Assembly (NCBI GenBank): GCA_937914785.1
Contig: CALGIV010000178.1
Span: forward strand, 1 to 6,778
DNA: 6,778 nt
From: an uncultured Eubacteriaceae bacterium
GTDB taxonomy: Bacteria > Bacillota > Clostridia > Eubacteriales > UBA1433
Reading direction: 5' to 3'
Shown: positions 1-5,739 of the stretch, piece after piece
Numbering within the stretch: position 1 is the stretch's first letter
Layout: the number at the start of each line of letters is the position of its first letter
Program-made: the position numbers and the translations under genes
Notes under the pieces: generated by a model
Database searches by the model: none
What the model saw: the letters and a program-made list of their open reading frames with translations, nothing else
What the model was told of the DNA's origin: nothing

Positions 1-1100
1 AGTGCGATGCCGACGATTACGCCTAAGATACCGCCGATGCTCGTCAGGACGGAAGCTTCTGTTAAAAACTGATTTAAGATGCTGCGCTTCGGTGCGCCGA
101 GTGCCTTTTTCAGCCCGATTTCACGCGTTCGTTCTGTAACGGAGACTAACATAATGTTCATCACGCCGATGCCGCCGACGAGCAGAGAAATGCCGGCGAT
201 CCAGATCAGCATGGTGTTCGTTGCGTTGCTCAATTCCTGCAGGCTTTTCGCCTGATCCAGCAAGTCGTCGCTTTTATAGCGAATCGTGTTTTCTTCTTCC
301 GAGCTCGTAAGCGCGCGCGCATTTAAAATATCTTCTGCTTTTTTGCCCGCCGCCGTCATCGCATCGGTGTCAACAGCTTTTAAAATAACGGCGAGCGGTT
401 CGTCAAAGTAATACAGCGCCGGCCAGATGCTGGAGGGGACGAATACCCTGCCGGAAGAAGTATCGGCGTACATATAATAGTCTTCAATCGTATTGATGAC
501 GGGTTCAAACTTGTTGATCTGGTCGACGACGCCGACAACGGTAAACGGTTCGCGCTTGATTTCAATCGTCTTGCCTAATGCGCTTTCGCCTTCAAAGAGT
601 GTCTGCGCCGCTTTATTGTCGATAATGGCGACTTTACGGAATTGCGTATAATCGTCTTCGATAAACCCTCTGCCGGAGCGCACCTGCAGGCCTACGGTAG
701 AAAAGTAGTTATGCTCGACGCCGTAAAGGCTCCCGCCGTTTAAGCCGACGTTGCCATAATAGATGCTGTCGACATAGTTGCGGATCGAGAGCAGCGTTAA
801 AGATTCTACTTCGTCGATATCCAACAGGGCGGTGCGGTCTTCTTCACTGATGATGGGAATATTTTCCGGAATGCCCATATACTCCATCTCGTAAGGCCAG
901 TCACCCTGGTAGAGCTGAACGGTCACCGTATTGTTGCCGGAGCCGATCAAGTTGTTTTTGATCTGTTCGTTCGTCCCTTTGATCGTCGAGACGATCGCAA
1001 TGATGGAGGCGATGCCGATGATAATGCCCAGCATTGTTAAAAAGGAACGCATCTTATGGGATAAAATTCCCTGAAAAGATAGTCGAATATGTTCTACCAT
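1..1100 (-). CDS. MacB/FtsX-type ABC transporter permease (C-terminus cut by window edge)
   Basis: Membrane subunit of a MacB-like (type VII, mechanotransmission) ABC exporter. The frame is open from ATG at 1100 to the window edge and gives 366 complete residues. Residues 15-40 (HKMRSFLTMLGIIIG and the following hydrophobic run) are the family's N-terminal motif and first membrane helix. Residues about 41-290 form the large extracytoplasmic MacB_PCD-like domain. Residues about 296-321 form helix 2 (LLVGGIGVMNIMLVSV), followed by the cytoplasmic signature TERTREIGLKKALGAPK and a third hydrophobic segment that reaches the edge. Relatives are around 400 residues, so about 40 residues including the last helix are missing only because of the window boundary. 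The start is supported by GGAGG at 1108-1112, seven bases upstream, which overlaps the stop codon of the adaptor gene 11 nt before it. It is the last visible gene of the operon and should pair with the ATPase at 2644-3336. Family assignment is firm. The substrate is unknown; antimicrobial peptides, lipophilic drugs or a lipid/peptide are usual guesses. Confidence 0.95.
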   Translation of the reverse strand, partial: MVEHIRLSFQGILSHKMRSFLTMLGIIIGIASIIAIVSTIKGTNEQIKNNLIGSGNNTVTVQLYQGDWPYEMEYMGIPENIPIISEEDRTALLDIDEVESLTLLSIRNYVDSIYYGNVGLNGGSLYGVEHNYFSTVGLQVRSGRGFIEDDYTQFRKVAIIDNKAAQTLFEGESALGKTIEIKREPFTVVGVVDQINKFEPVINTIEDYYMYADTSSGRVFVPSSIWPALYYFDEPLAVILKAVDTDAMTAAGKKAEDILNARALTSSEEENTIRYKSDDLLDQAKSLQELSNATNTMLIWIAGISLLVGGIGVMNIMLVSVTERTREIGLKKALGAPKRSILNQFLTEASVLTSIGGILGVIVGIA

Positions 1101-1111
1101 GTTCTTGCCTC

Positions 1112-2647
1112 CTAATAGTAATGGCCTTCGGCTTCTACCGTCGGCGCACCTTCTACGGCGTATTTGCCGTAGGGGAAAGCGATTTTATCTTCGAGGCCGA
1201 CGCCGGATTTGATTTCCACGGCGTAGCCGTACAGGTTTTTGCCCGTCATTACGTATACCTTTTCCAGGCGGCCGCTGCCGTTGTCGCGCATCACATAATT
1301 TTTACCGTGCTCCTGGCGGACAAAGGCCATCGGCAGGTAAAGTTTGGAGCTTTCCTGCCAGTCTGTGTTGCCTTCTTCAAAGGTAATATCTACCCAGTCC
1401 CCAACATTCAACACCGTATCGGTGTCGATGAGCGCCGTAAATTCATAATAGGAATTGTTCGGATTTTCCGATCCCATAGAGTTGCCCTGCGGCGTCGGGA
1501 ATTGCATAATTTCCGAAATGACGGCGCTGAATTGTCCTTCGATATTCCAGCTCGACACATAGACCTCTTGCCCGACGGAGATATTATCGAGATTTAATTC
1601 ACTGACTGTGCCGGAAACGCTGTAGCCTTTTCCGCTTTGAATCGAGATGATCGGCTGGCCGGATTCGATATTATCCGGATCTTCCACGCTTGTGACGATG
1701 CCGTCGATATTGGCATATACACGGCCTTCTTTCTGCTCTTTCAAAGCGGCGTTATAATCGAGATCCAGTTGCTTTAAATCGAGCTTTAAGCTTTCGATTT
1801 CGTTTTCTTTTTCCGTGATCATACGGTTGATTTCGTCCTGTGAATAATGTGGGCCGCCAACATAGTCCGTCGTCGTTGCAATTTGATGGAAAGTGGCATA
1901 TTTTTCATCGATGCCTGCAGCGCTGATTGCGCCGTCCTTATCGACTGTAATGCCTGCGCTTAAGTCCCACGTATCTGTTTGTGTGTCCGCAGACAGCGCT
2001 TTTGTCGTCCAGTCGTACATCAGTACGAAATTCTCATAATAAAGGAGAAACTTAGCGTATTTGCCTTCTTTAATCAGATAGTCGAGATACTCTTTTTCAA
2101 CCGTGGTTGTCTGGTAGGCACAATTAAAGATAAACGGATCTGTTGCTGTGCCGGAACCGCCGACAGGTTTGCTGCCTGTCGTAATACTGTCTGCCAGGTT
2201 GACAAAAGGCGGCGGGGAAGGTGCGGCTGAAGGCTTCAGCTTTTTAAAGCCTGCCAGTTCCCGCTCCGCTTTGGTAATTTTATTCTTCGTAATTTGCATA
2301 TCTAATTCGATAAGTTCAACCGAAATCGACTGAATTGTCTGGTCGTAAGAGAGCAGGATGTCACCTGCACTGACCGTCTGGCCCTCGCTGACATGAACTT
2401 CATTGACGAGCAGGTCGGCGTTTAAGTAAACATTCTGGGAGTTGCCCGCCTTGATGTAGCCATAACTGCCGAACTGGTCGCCCCAGGCGTGTTCGCGTAT
2501 GCGTTCGACGGGGTAGACATCTACTTTTTTCTTGTTGGCATAGCGGACGATAAAGACAATGGCAACGATGACGGCCAGGATGGCGAGTGAAAGCAAGGTG
2601 TAAAAGAGCGCCTTTTTCTGCTCGCGCATTTCTGCAAATTTGCTCAT
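1112..2647 (-). CDS. Second membrane-fusion/adaptor protein (HlyD/MacA-like) with a large hairpin insertion
   Basis: Adaptor subunit of 511 aa that should be anchored in the cytoplasmic membrane and contact the MacB-type permease outside the membrane. Residues 1-13 are charged and 14-35 form a single membrane anchor with no lipobox or cleavage site. Residues about 70-105 form the first half of a biotinyl-lipoyl-like domain (VNEVHVSEGQTVSAGDILLSYD). Residues 105-138 and 268-307 are the two arms of a coiled-coil hairpin. The second lipoyl half follows (YANIDGIVTSVEDPDNIESGQPI), then beta-barrel and membrane-proximal domains to the end. Between the hairpin arms, residues about 140-265 hold a Pro/Ser/Gly linker and a compact-looking domain (GTATDPFIFN, then KEYLDYLIKEGKYAKFLLYYEN). 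This makes the protein longer than typical MacA/YknX proteins of about 370-400 aa. The gene starts in an ATGA overlap with the ATPase gene and has GAGGAGGA upstream. Its C-terminal part (GRLEKV...GLEDKIAFP) matches the first adaptor (DRLEKR...TIEDYIAFP), so the two look like paralogues. Confidence 0.92.
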   Translation of the reverse strand: MSKFAEMREQKKALFYTLLSLAILAVIVAIVFIVRYANKKKVDVYPVERIREHAWGDQFGSYGYIKAGNSQNVYLNADLLVNEVHVSEGQTVSAGDILLSYDQTIQSISVELIELDMQITKNKITKAERELAGFKKLKPSAAPSPPPFVNLADSITTGSKPVGGSGTATDPFIFNCAYQTTTVEKEYLDYLIKEGKYAKFLLYYENFVLMYDWTTKALSADTQTDTWDLSAGITVDKDGAISAAGIDEKYATFHQIATTTDYVGGPHYSQDEINRMITEKENEIESLKLDLKQLDLDYNAALKEQKEGRVYANIDGIVTSVEDPDNIESGQPIISIQSGKGYSVSGTVSELNLDNISVGQEVYVSSWNIEGQFSAVISEIMQFPTPQGNSMGSENPNNSYYEFTALIDTDTVLNVGDWVDITFEEGNTDWQESSKLYLPMAFVRQEHGKNYVMRDNGSGRLEKVYVMTGKNLYGYAVEIKSGVGLEDKIAFPYGKYAVEGAPTVEAEGHYY

Positions 2648-3336
2648 AGTTCTTCCTCCTCATCCAAATTGACATCGTTTGAAAGCTCACCGTCGCGGAT
2701 GACGATGATTTTTGAAGCGCGCTGAGCGATCTCGCGTTCGTGCGTGATCGTTACGACGGTCGTGCCTTCTTCGTTCAGGCTGGCAAAAATATCCATAATC
2801 TGTTCGCCGGACTTCGTGTCCAGCGCACCTGTTGGCTCATCTGCCAAAATGATGCGCGGATTGTTGACGATTGCGCGCGCGATGGCGACGCGTTGTTTTT
2901 GTCCGCCGGATAGTTGGGTCGGATTAAAATCCATACGGTCTTCAAGGCCGACACGGCGCAGCGCTTCTTCTGCAATCGGTTTGCGGTCTTTTTTCTTGAT
3001 ACCGCTGTAATAAAGCGGCAGTTCCACGTTTTCCAGCGCGCTTTGGCGCGGCAGCAGGTTAAAACTCTGGAAAACAAATCCGATGCTCTTGTTGCGAAAT
3101 TCGCTCATTTTAACGTCATCAAAAGACAAGATATCTTCCTCGTCAAAAAAGTAGCTGCCGGAAGTTGGCATATCCAGGCAACCGATGATATTCATCAACG
3201 TCGATTTACCGCTGCCGGAAGGGCCCATAATCGCCAGATATTCTCCTTGATTAATCGTCAGGCTGATATCTTTTAAAACGGGAATGTCTATCTCACCCTG
3301 ATGATAAGTTTTGTAAATATTCTTCAATTCGATCAT
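2644..3336 (-). CDS. ABC transporter ATP-binding protein, MacB/LolD/YknY family
   Basis: Cytoplasmic ATPase of 230 aa that powers the exporter as a dimer on the permease. All nucleotide-binding motifs are intact: Walker A GPSGSGKST (38-46), Q-loop glutamine at 90 in FVFQSFNLLP, signature LSGGQKQRVAIARA (142-155), Walker B IILADE (162-167) with catalytic E167, D-loop ALD (171-173), and switch histidine H199 in ITHE. Length and the sequence NLLPRQSALENVELPL are typical of the LolD/MacB subgroup, which works with FtsX-type permeases. There is no fused permease domain (unlike proteobacterial MacB) and no peptidase domain, so it is not a leader-cleaving bacteriocin exporter. The ATG lies 6 nt after the upstream adaptor's stop codon, with GGGAG overlapping that region. 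The stop forms an ATGA overlap with the second adaptor. The C-terminus ends in an acidic run (LDEEEEL). Function is assigned at family level; the substrate cannot be told from this subunit. Confidence 0.97.
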   Translation of the reverse strand: MIELKNIYKTYHQGEIDIPVLKDISLTINQGEYLAIMGPSGSGKSTLMNIIGCLDMPTSGSYFFDEEDILSFDDVKMSEFRNKSIGFVFQSFNLLPRQSALENVELPLYYSGIKKKDRKPIAEEALRRVGLEDRMDFNPTQLSGGQKQRVAIARAIVNNPRIILADEPTGALDTKSGEQIMDIFASLNEEGTTVVTITHEREIAQRASKIIVIRDGELSNDVNLDEEEEL

Positions 3337-3342
3337 AACGGC

Positions 3343-4698
3343 CTACTCCCTTTTATCCGTCATGTCGCTGTCATCTGTGCCGTCAGGCGGCAAGGCTTCC
3401 TGTGTGCCGTCGCCATCGTCAACAGGTTTCTCATAGTCCGGGTCTTCAAATCCGGGCTGGTCGAAACCGGGGTCTTCAAGTCCGGGTTCATCGACAATGA
3501 ATTCTTTTGTTGTCTTCATACCCCGTTTCAGCCCTTCTTCAGGGAAAGCGATATAGTCTTCAATCGTAAGACCGTCCAGGACTTCATAGGTATCCAGTTC
3601 GGCGTTGTATTCCCCGAGCGTGACACTGCGCTTTTCCAATCTGTCGCTTGCATTGGCTGCCCAAACATAAGCACCGCCTTCAACGTCGGCGTCAATAATA
3701 TAGAAGCTGCCTAAAAACAGCGCGTCGCCGCCTTCAGCTTGCCCGTAATCCGGTTCAATTGTGACGTGCTGGCCCATCATCAGACCTTCGGCAGAGTCCA
3801 TATTGATATAAAAGGCGTATTTGGAAGCGCTTTCACCGCCGCCGCTGTTATAACCATCATAATAATAGTTGCCATTATTGTTTTCGTCGACGGGCTGACT
3901 CGTGTCGATATTGGAAATATAGCCTTTCCAGGTTTGAGACACGTCGGTGCGGGAACGAATCAGCACGGGCATATCGACATTGAGCATTTGGACATTTAAC
4001 TCCGTTACCGTGCCTTTGATCATATAGTCGCCGGACTTCATAATCACCATAAAGGCCGATGGAGTGCCGCCGTAGTCGCCACCACCACCGGCATTATTAG
4101 GGTCGTTAATCGTCTTAATACTGCCGGCCATCGTCGCGACGATAACAGAATTATCATACTTCTTTTTCAACTGATCGTACTCCAATTGCTTTGCACGCAT
4201 ATTATATTCTGTCTGTTTGATCTCTGCCTGCAAACTTTGGATCTGCAGGGTATAGTCCAGCTGGCTGTCGCTCGGCGCATGTTGCCTTTCTTTTTCAAGT
4301 AAGGAAATTTCATCCCGACTTGTGGAAATGGTGCTCTGCATCCGCTCAATGTCCAGACTGATTTGTGAAAGCTGCAATCCGATATCGCTGTTATCGTAGG
4401 AGAACAGCTTGTCGCCAACGGCGACTGTCTGACCAGCTTCGACGTAAATTTCATCGATCGTTCTGCCTGATTCGATATTGATATCCAATGTTTCCTGCGA
4501 TTCGACGACACCGGAAAAACGACTGGCTGTACCGGTGATGTCCGCGCCGGTAATCTCGCCGACAGACATGACATAAACCTGATCGGCAGTATTGCTGCCG
4601 GAGAAAAAGAAAAAGAGCAGCAGCGCAATGATGAGCAGCAGAACAATCCCTGCAATAATTATCGTGCGCTTGCTGAATCGTTGTGATAATTTGGCCAT
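3343..4698 (-). CDS. First membrane-fusion/adaptor protein (HlyD/MacA-like) with acidic repeat tail
   Basis: First gene of the exporter operon, 451 aa. Residues 12-32 are a membrane anchor after a basic N-terminus, with no lipobox. Residues about 62-103 carry the first lipoyl half (GVVESQETLDINIESG... IDEIYVEAGQTVAVGDKLFSYD). Residues about 104-182 form a short coiled-coil hairpin with a turn near 138-148. The second lipoyl half follows (IVATMAGSIKTINDP), with a Gly-rich loop at 203-211. The beta-barrel region continues to about 395 with another Asn/Tyr/Gly-rich loop at 272-289. The tail, about 400-451, is acidic and Pro/Gly-rich, with a 10-residue unit (DEPGLEDPGF, DQPGFEDPDY) repeated twice. 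The frame extends upstream to a TTG at 4794, but that codon lies inside the promoter -35 box, and the next ATG (4767) lies in the -10 box. The ATG at 4698 has AAAGGGGG at 4703-4710 and is the start chosen. It probably assembles with the second adaptor and the permease; whether they mix in one ring is unknown. Confidence 0.92.
   Translation of the reverse strand: MAKLSQRFSKRTIIIAGIVLLLIIALLLFFFFSGSNTADQVYVMSVGEITGADITGTASRFSGVVESQETLDINIESGRTIDEIYVEAGQTVAVGDKLFSYDNSDIGLQLSQISLDIERMQSTISTSRDEISLLEKERQHAPSDSQLDYTLQIQSLQAEIKQTEYNMRAKQLEYDQLKKKYDNSVIVATMAGSIKTINDPNNAGGGGDYGGTPSAFMVIMKSGDYMIKGTVTELNVQMLNVDMPVLIRSRTDVSQTWKGYISNIDTSQPVDENNNGNYYYDGYNSGGGESASKYAFYINMDSAEGLMMGQHVTIEPDYGQAEGGDALFLGSFYIIDADVEGGAYVWAANASDRLEKRSVTLGEYNAELDTYEVLDGLTIEDYIAFPEEGLKRGMKTTKEFIVDEPGLEDPGFDQPGFEDPDYEKPVDDGDGTQEALPPDGTDDSDMTDKRE
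3440..3499 (-). repeat. Two 30-bp tandem units encoding the adaptor's acidic tail
   Basis: Two adjacent 30-bp units (3440-3469 and 3470-3499) agree at about 23 of 30 positions by eye, with GGGTCTTCAA followed by TCCGGG (plus strand) conserved in both. On the coding strand they give the 10-residue repeat DEPGLEDPGF / DQPGFEDPDY. The unit length is a multiple of three, so copy number could change without breaking the frame. Confidence 0.8.
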
Positions 4699-4702
4699 AG
4701 TG

Positions 4703-4710
4703 CCCCCTTT
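4703..4710 (-). promoter_or_regulatory. Ribosome binding site fixing the first adaptor's start
   Basis: On the minus strand AAAGGGGG is followed by CACT and the ATG at 4698. It is the only purine-rich Shine-Dalgarno-like site at suitable distance from any in-frame start, and it excludes the longer reading from TTG 4794. Confidence 0.75.
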
Positions 4711-4765
4711 ACATATGTCGTTAGTTATAATGAACTGATGGATATTGTGTACTTTTAATGTGCTC

Positions 4766-4794
4766 ATAGTAACACAATAAAAGGAGATATTCAA
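4766..4794 (-). promoter_or_regulatory. Sigma-A-type promoter of the exporter operon
   Basis: Minus-strand -35 TTGAAT (4794-4789), a 17-bp spacer, and -10 TACTAT (4771-4766). Each box has five of six consensus bases at ideal spacing. Transcription would begin near 4759 and leave a leader of about 60 nt before the ATG at 4698. No terminator hairpin or riboswitch-like structure is evident in that leader. This is the best promoter candidate in the window and marks the start of the four-gene operon. Confidence 0.8.
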
Positions 4795-4828
4795 GAGATT
4801 TACGGCGGGTGATACAGATGCGGTCTAC

Positions 4829-4837
4829 ATTATAACA
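4829..4837 (-). promoter_or_regulatory. Possible upstream extended -10 promoter element
   Basis: Minus-strand TGTTATAAT is a perfect extended -10 (TGnTATAAT), located 58 bp before the -10 of the main operon promoter and in the same direction. No recognisable -35 lies 17 bp upstream, so it would rely on the extended element or on an activator. Next to it is a small inverted repeat, GTAAT-CCC-ATTAC (4840-4852), nested within GGTCT (4822-4826) / AGACC (4856-4860). The same nine-base element precedes the response regulator gene. Chance occurrence in A+T-rich DNA is possible. Confidence 0.4.
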
Positions 4838-4860
4838 CCGTAATCCCATTACTAAAGACC

Positions 4861-5041
4861 GAAGAAAGAGGGAATTTTATTACAGAAAAATAAAAAGAAA
4901 TAAATGAATTGGTTTTGGTTGTTAAAAGATATGCGAAGCGAAAGGGGATTCAGATAGTATAAAGTACGATAATAACAAAATAATAAATAAAATGAATGCG
5001 CGGCAAAGAGGATGATATGAGTGGTTATTAATTTTGCAAAT
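4861..5041. other. A+T-rich spacer without a recognisable gene
   Basis: With the promoter region on its left, this completes the gap of about 390 nt between the first adaptor's start and the secreted-protein gene. I see no open frame with a ribosome site longer than a few codons, no tRNA-like fold and no long repeat. A TATAAA at 4958-4963 lacks a -35 partner. It most likely is upstream regulatory DNA of the exporter operon, or simply spacer. Confidence 0.5.
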
Positions 5042-5072
5042 AAAAAACTGCCTGCTGCGCAGACAGTTTTTT
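5042..5072 (-). terminator. Rho-independent terminator after the secreted-protein gene
   Basis: A hairpin with arms AAAAAACTG(C)CTGC (5042-5055) and GCAG(A)CAGTTTTTT (5059-5072) and a 3-nt loop. The single imperfect pair becomes a G-U wobble in the minus-strand RNA. The arms end in a run of six T on both strands, so the element can stop transcription in both directions. It begins 20 nt after the stop codon of the gene at 5093-5575 and separates that gene from the exporter operon, which therefore needs its own promoter. Confidence 0.9.
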
Positions 5073-5092
5073 GTTTTTAGAAAGTCAAGTTG

Positions 5093-5575
5093 TTATTGAA
5101 GGCAAGAGCCGTCTCTTAAACCTTGGCCGCCGCCTTTACCGCCGCCACCGCCAGCGCCAGCGCCGGTGCCGTCACAAATACCCGTGCCGCTTCCGTCGCG
5201 TGCGCCGGAACCTGTGCCTCTTTGTGCGCCAGTGCCGTCCTGAGCACCGATGCCGGTGCCGTCCTGGGCGCCAACGCCCGTGTTGTTGCTATTGTTTTTC
5301 TGCTGTTGGCCGCTGCCTGCATTGCCGCCGCCGAGTCCAAGATAGAGTCGGTCATTCTGGCAAGTGCCGGTGCCGTCGCAGTTTTCCAGTCTTTCAATGA
5401 TGCTTTGAGCAACTTCGGCAGAGATACGGCCGCATTCAACTTGTTGTTCCAGGCGATCTTTCTTCGCTTCCAGTTTGCTTTCAGTCATTTTCCCAGATGC
5501 GGCAAATACCGGTAATGTCAGAAGAGAAATCGCAATTAATGTGGTTAGTGTAAACAGAATTTTTTTTGTTTTCAT
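5093..5575 (-). CDS. Small secreted Gly-rich DGTG-repeat protein (DUF2680/YckD-like N-terminal part)
   Basis: Unrecognised as a named gene; 160 aa. Residues 1-25 are a classical Sec signal peptide (MKTKK, a hydrophobic core, then VFA as the cleavage site before ASG), so the product should be exported. Residues about 30-65 are helical and charged (TESKLEAKKDRLEQQ, then GRISAEVAQSIIERLENC), resembling the short repeat-like segment of DUF2680/YckD-type secreted proteins of Firmicutes; this match is by memory and is not certain. From 67 to the end the chain is low complexity, with DGTG or DGSG at 67, 105, 113, 127 and 135, a Gly run at 142-150, and a final DGSC. There are five cysteines (48, 66, 72, 134, 158). 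No lipobox, sortase motif or membrane anchor is visible. A very strong Shine-Dalgarno, AAAGGAGGTG (5592-5583), suggests high expression. The gene is monocistronic, with its own terminator, and divergent from the two-component operon. A role as regulated envelope protein, metal or surface binder, or signal is only conjecture. Confidence 0.85.
   Translation of the reverse strand: MKTKKILFTLTTLIAISLLTLPVFAASGKMTESKLEAKKDRLEQQVECGRISAEVAQSIIERLENCDGTGTCQNDRLYLGLGGGNAGSGQQQKNNSNNTGVGAQDGTGIGAQDGTGAQRGTGSGARDGSGTGICDGTGAGAGGGGGKGGGQGLRDGSCLQ
5232..5279 (-). repeat. Two 24-bp tandem units in the Gly-rich gene
   Basis: Units at 5232-5255 and 5256-5279 share GTGCCGTCCTG followed by GC-CC-A-GCC (plus strand) with few differences. 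They encode successive GIGAQDGT / GVGAQDGT octapeptides. More degenerate copies flank them, which suggests the tail grew by in-frame duplication. Confidence 0.75.
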
Positions 5576-5600
5576 AGTGTTACACCTCCTTTGTGCCTTA

Positions 5601-5628
5601 ATGATAAATCACGAATGTGACAAAACAA
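5601..5628 (-). promoter_or_regulatory. Candidate promoter of the secreted-protein gene
   Basis: Minus-strand TTGTTT (5628-5623), a 16-bp spacer, and TATCAT (5606-5601). Transcription would start near 5594, just upstream of the AAAGGAGGTG ribosome site, giving a leader of about 20 nt. Both boxes are only partly consensus (four of six and five of six), which would suit an activated promoter. Other A+T-rich matches further upstream cannot be excluded. Confidence 0.45.
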
Positions 5629-5640
5629 TGTTTTTATGGG

Positions 5641-5659
5641 AAAATATTTATGATATTTT
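5641..5659. repeat. Inverted repeat AAAATAT-TTATG-ATATTTT in the divergent region
   Basis: Perfect 7-bp arms with a 5-bp spacer, placed between the two divergent promoters. It could be an operator serving one or both directions, but the arms are pure A/T and such repeats arise by chance in this kind of sequence. Confidence 0.35.
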
Positions 5660-5664
5660 TTATT

Positions 5665-5690
5665 TGAATGTCATAAAAAAACCATATTCA
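5665..5690. promoter_or_regulatory. Possible operator TGAATGT-N12-ATATTCA upstream of the response regulator
   Basis: An imperfect inverted repeat (six of seven pairs) occupies the place where a -35 box would lie for the extended -10 at 5692-5700. That promoter has no -35 of its own at 17 bp. The position fits an activator or autoregulatory site of the adjacent OmpR-family regulator. No binding evidence exists here beyond position and symmetry. Confidence 0.35.
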
Positions 5691-5691
5691 C

Positions 5692-5700
5692 TGTTATAAT
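5692..5700 (+). promoter_or_regulatory. Extended -10 promoter of the two-component operon
   Basis: TGTTATAAT is a perfect extended -10 element. Transcription would begin near 5707, 33 nt before the regulator's ATG. The -35 region at the standard distance reads CATAAA and is not consensus; a TTGAAT at 5664-5669 is 25 bp away, too far to act as the -35. Confidence 0.65.
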
Positions 5701-5739
5701 AGGAATTAAAGATAAGTTAAATAAGTTTGAGGAGTAATC

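Noticed and set aside
1..1100. Permease as a truncated pseudogene
   Set aside because: The frame is open and the motifs are intact up to the edge; the missing end is due to the window boundary.
1034..1597. Plus-strand frame of 187 codons opposite the second adaptor and the permease start
   Set aside because: It covers two well-supported minus-strand genes, has no recognisable domain, and is explained by codon bias on the opposite strand.
3301..3714. Plus-strand frame of 137 codons opposite the first adaptor tail
   Set aside because: It is antisense to conserved coding sequence, with no ribosome site or known family.
4699..4794. N-terminal extension of the first adaptor from TTG 4794 or ATG 4767
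   Set aside because: These starts lie within the -35 and -10 boxes of the best promoter and lack a ribosome site. The extension is not hydrophobic and is unlike family N-termini, while ATG 4698 has AAAGGGGG just upstream.
4935..4963. Possible plus-strand promoter ending in TATAAA at 4958, hinting at a small RNA ended by the hairpin at 5042
   Set aside because: There is no -35 box at usable distance and no structured transcript is apparent. The hairpin is better explained as the terminator of the minus-strand gene, though its plus-strand T-run would also stop a transcript.
5071..5515. Plus-strand open frames across the Gly-rich gene, giving Arg/Cys-rich or Ala-rich proteins
   Set aside because: They are mirror images of the GGC/GCC-rich repeats. 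None has a good ribosome site, one overlaps the terminator, and the minus-strand frame has a signal peptide and a perfect Shine-Dalgarno.
5093..5575. Gly-rich protein as an RTX toxin or a leader-type bacteriocin precursor
   Set aside because: The repeats are DGTG rather than GGxGxD. The N-terminus is a Sec signal rather than a double-glycine leader, and the nearby ATPase has no peptidase domain.
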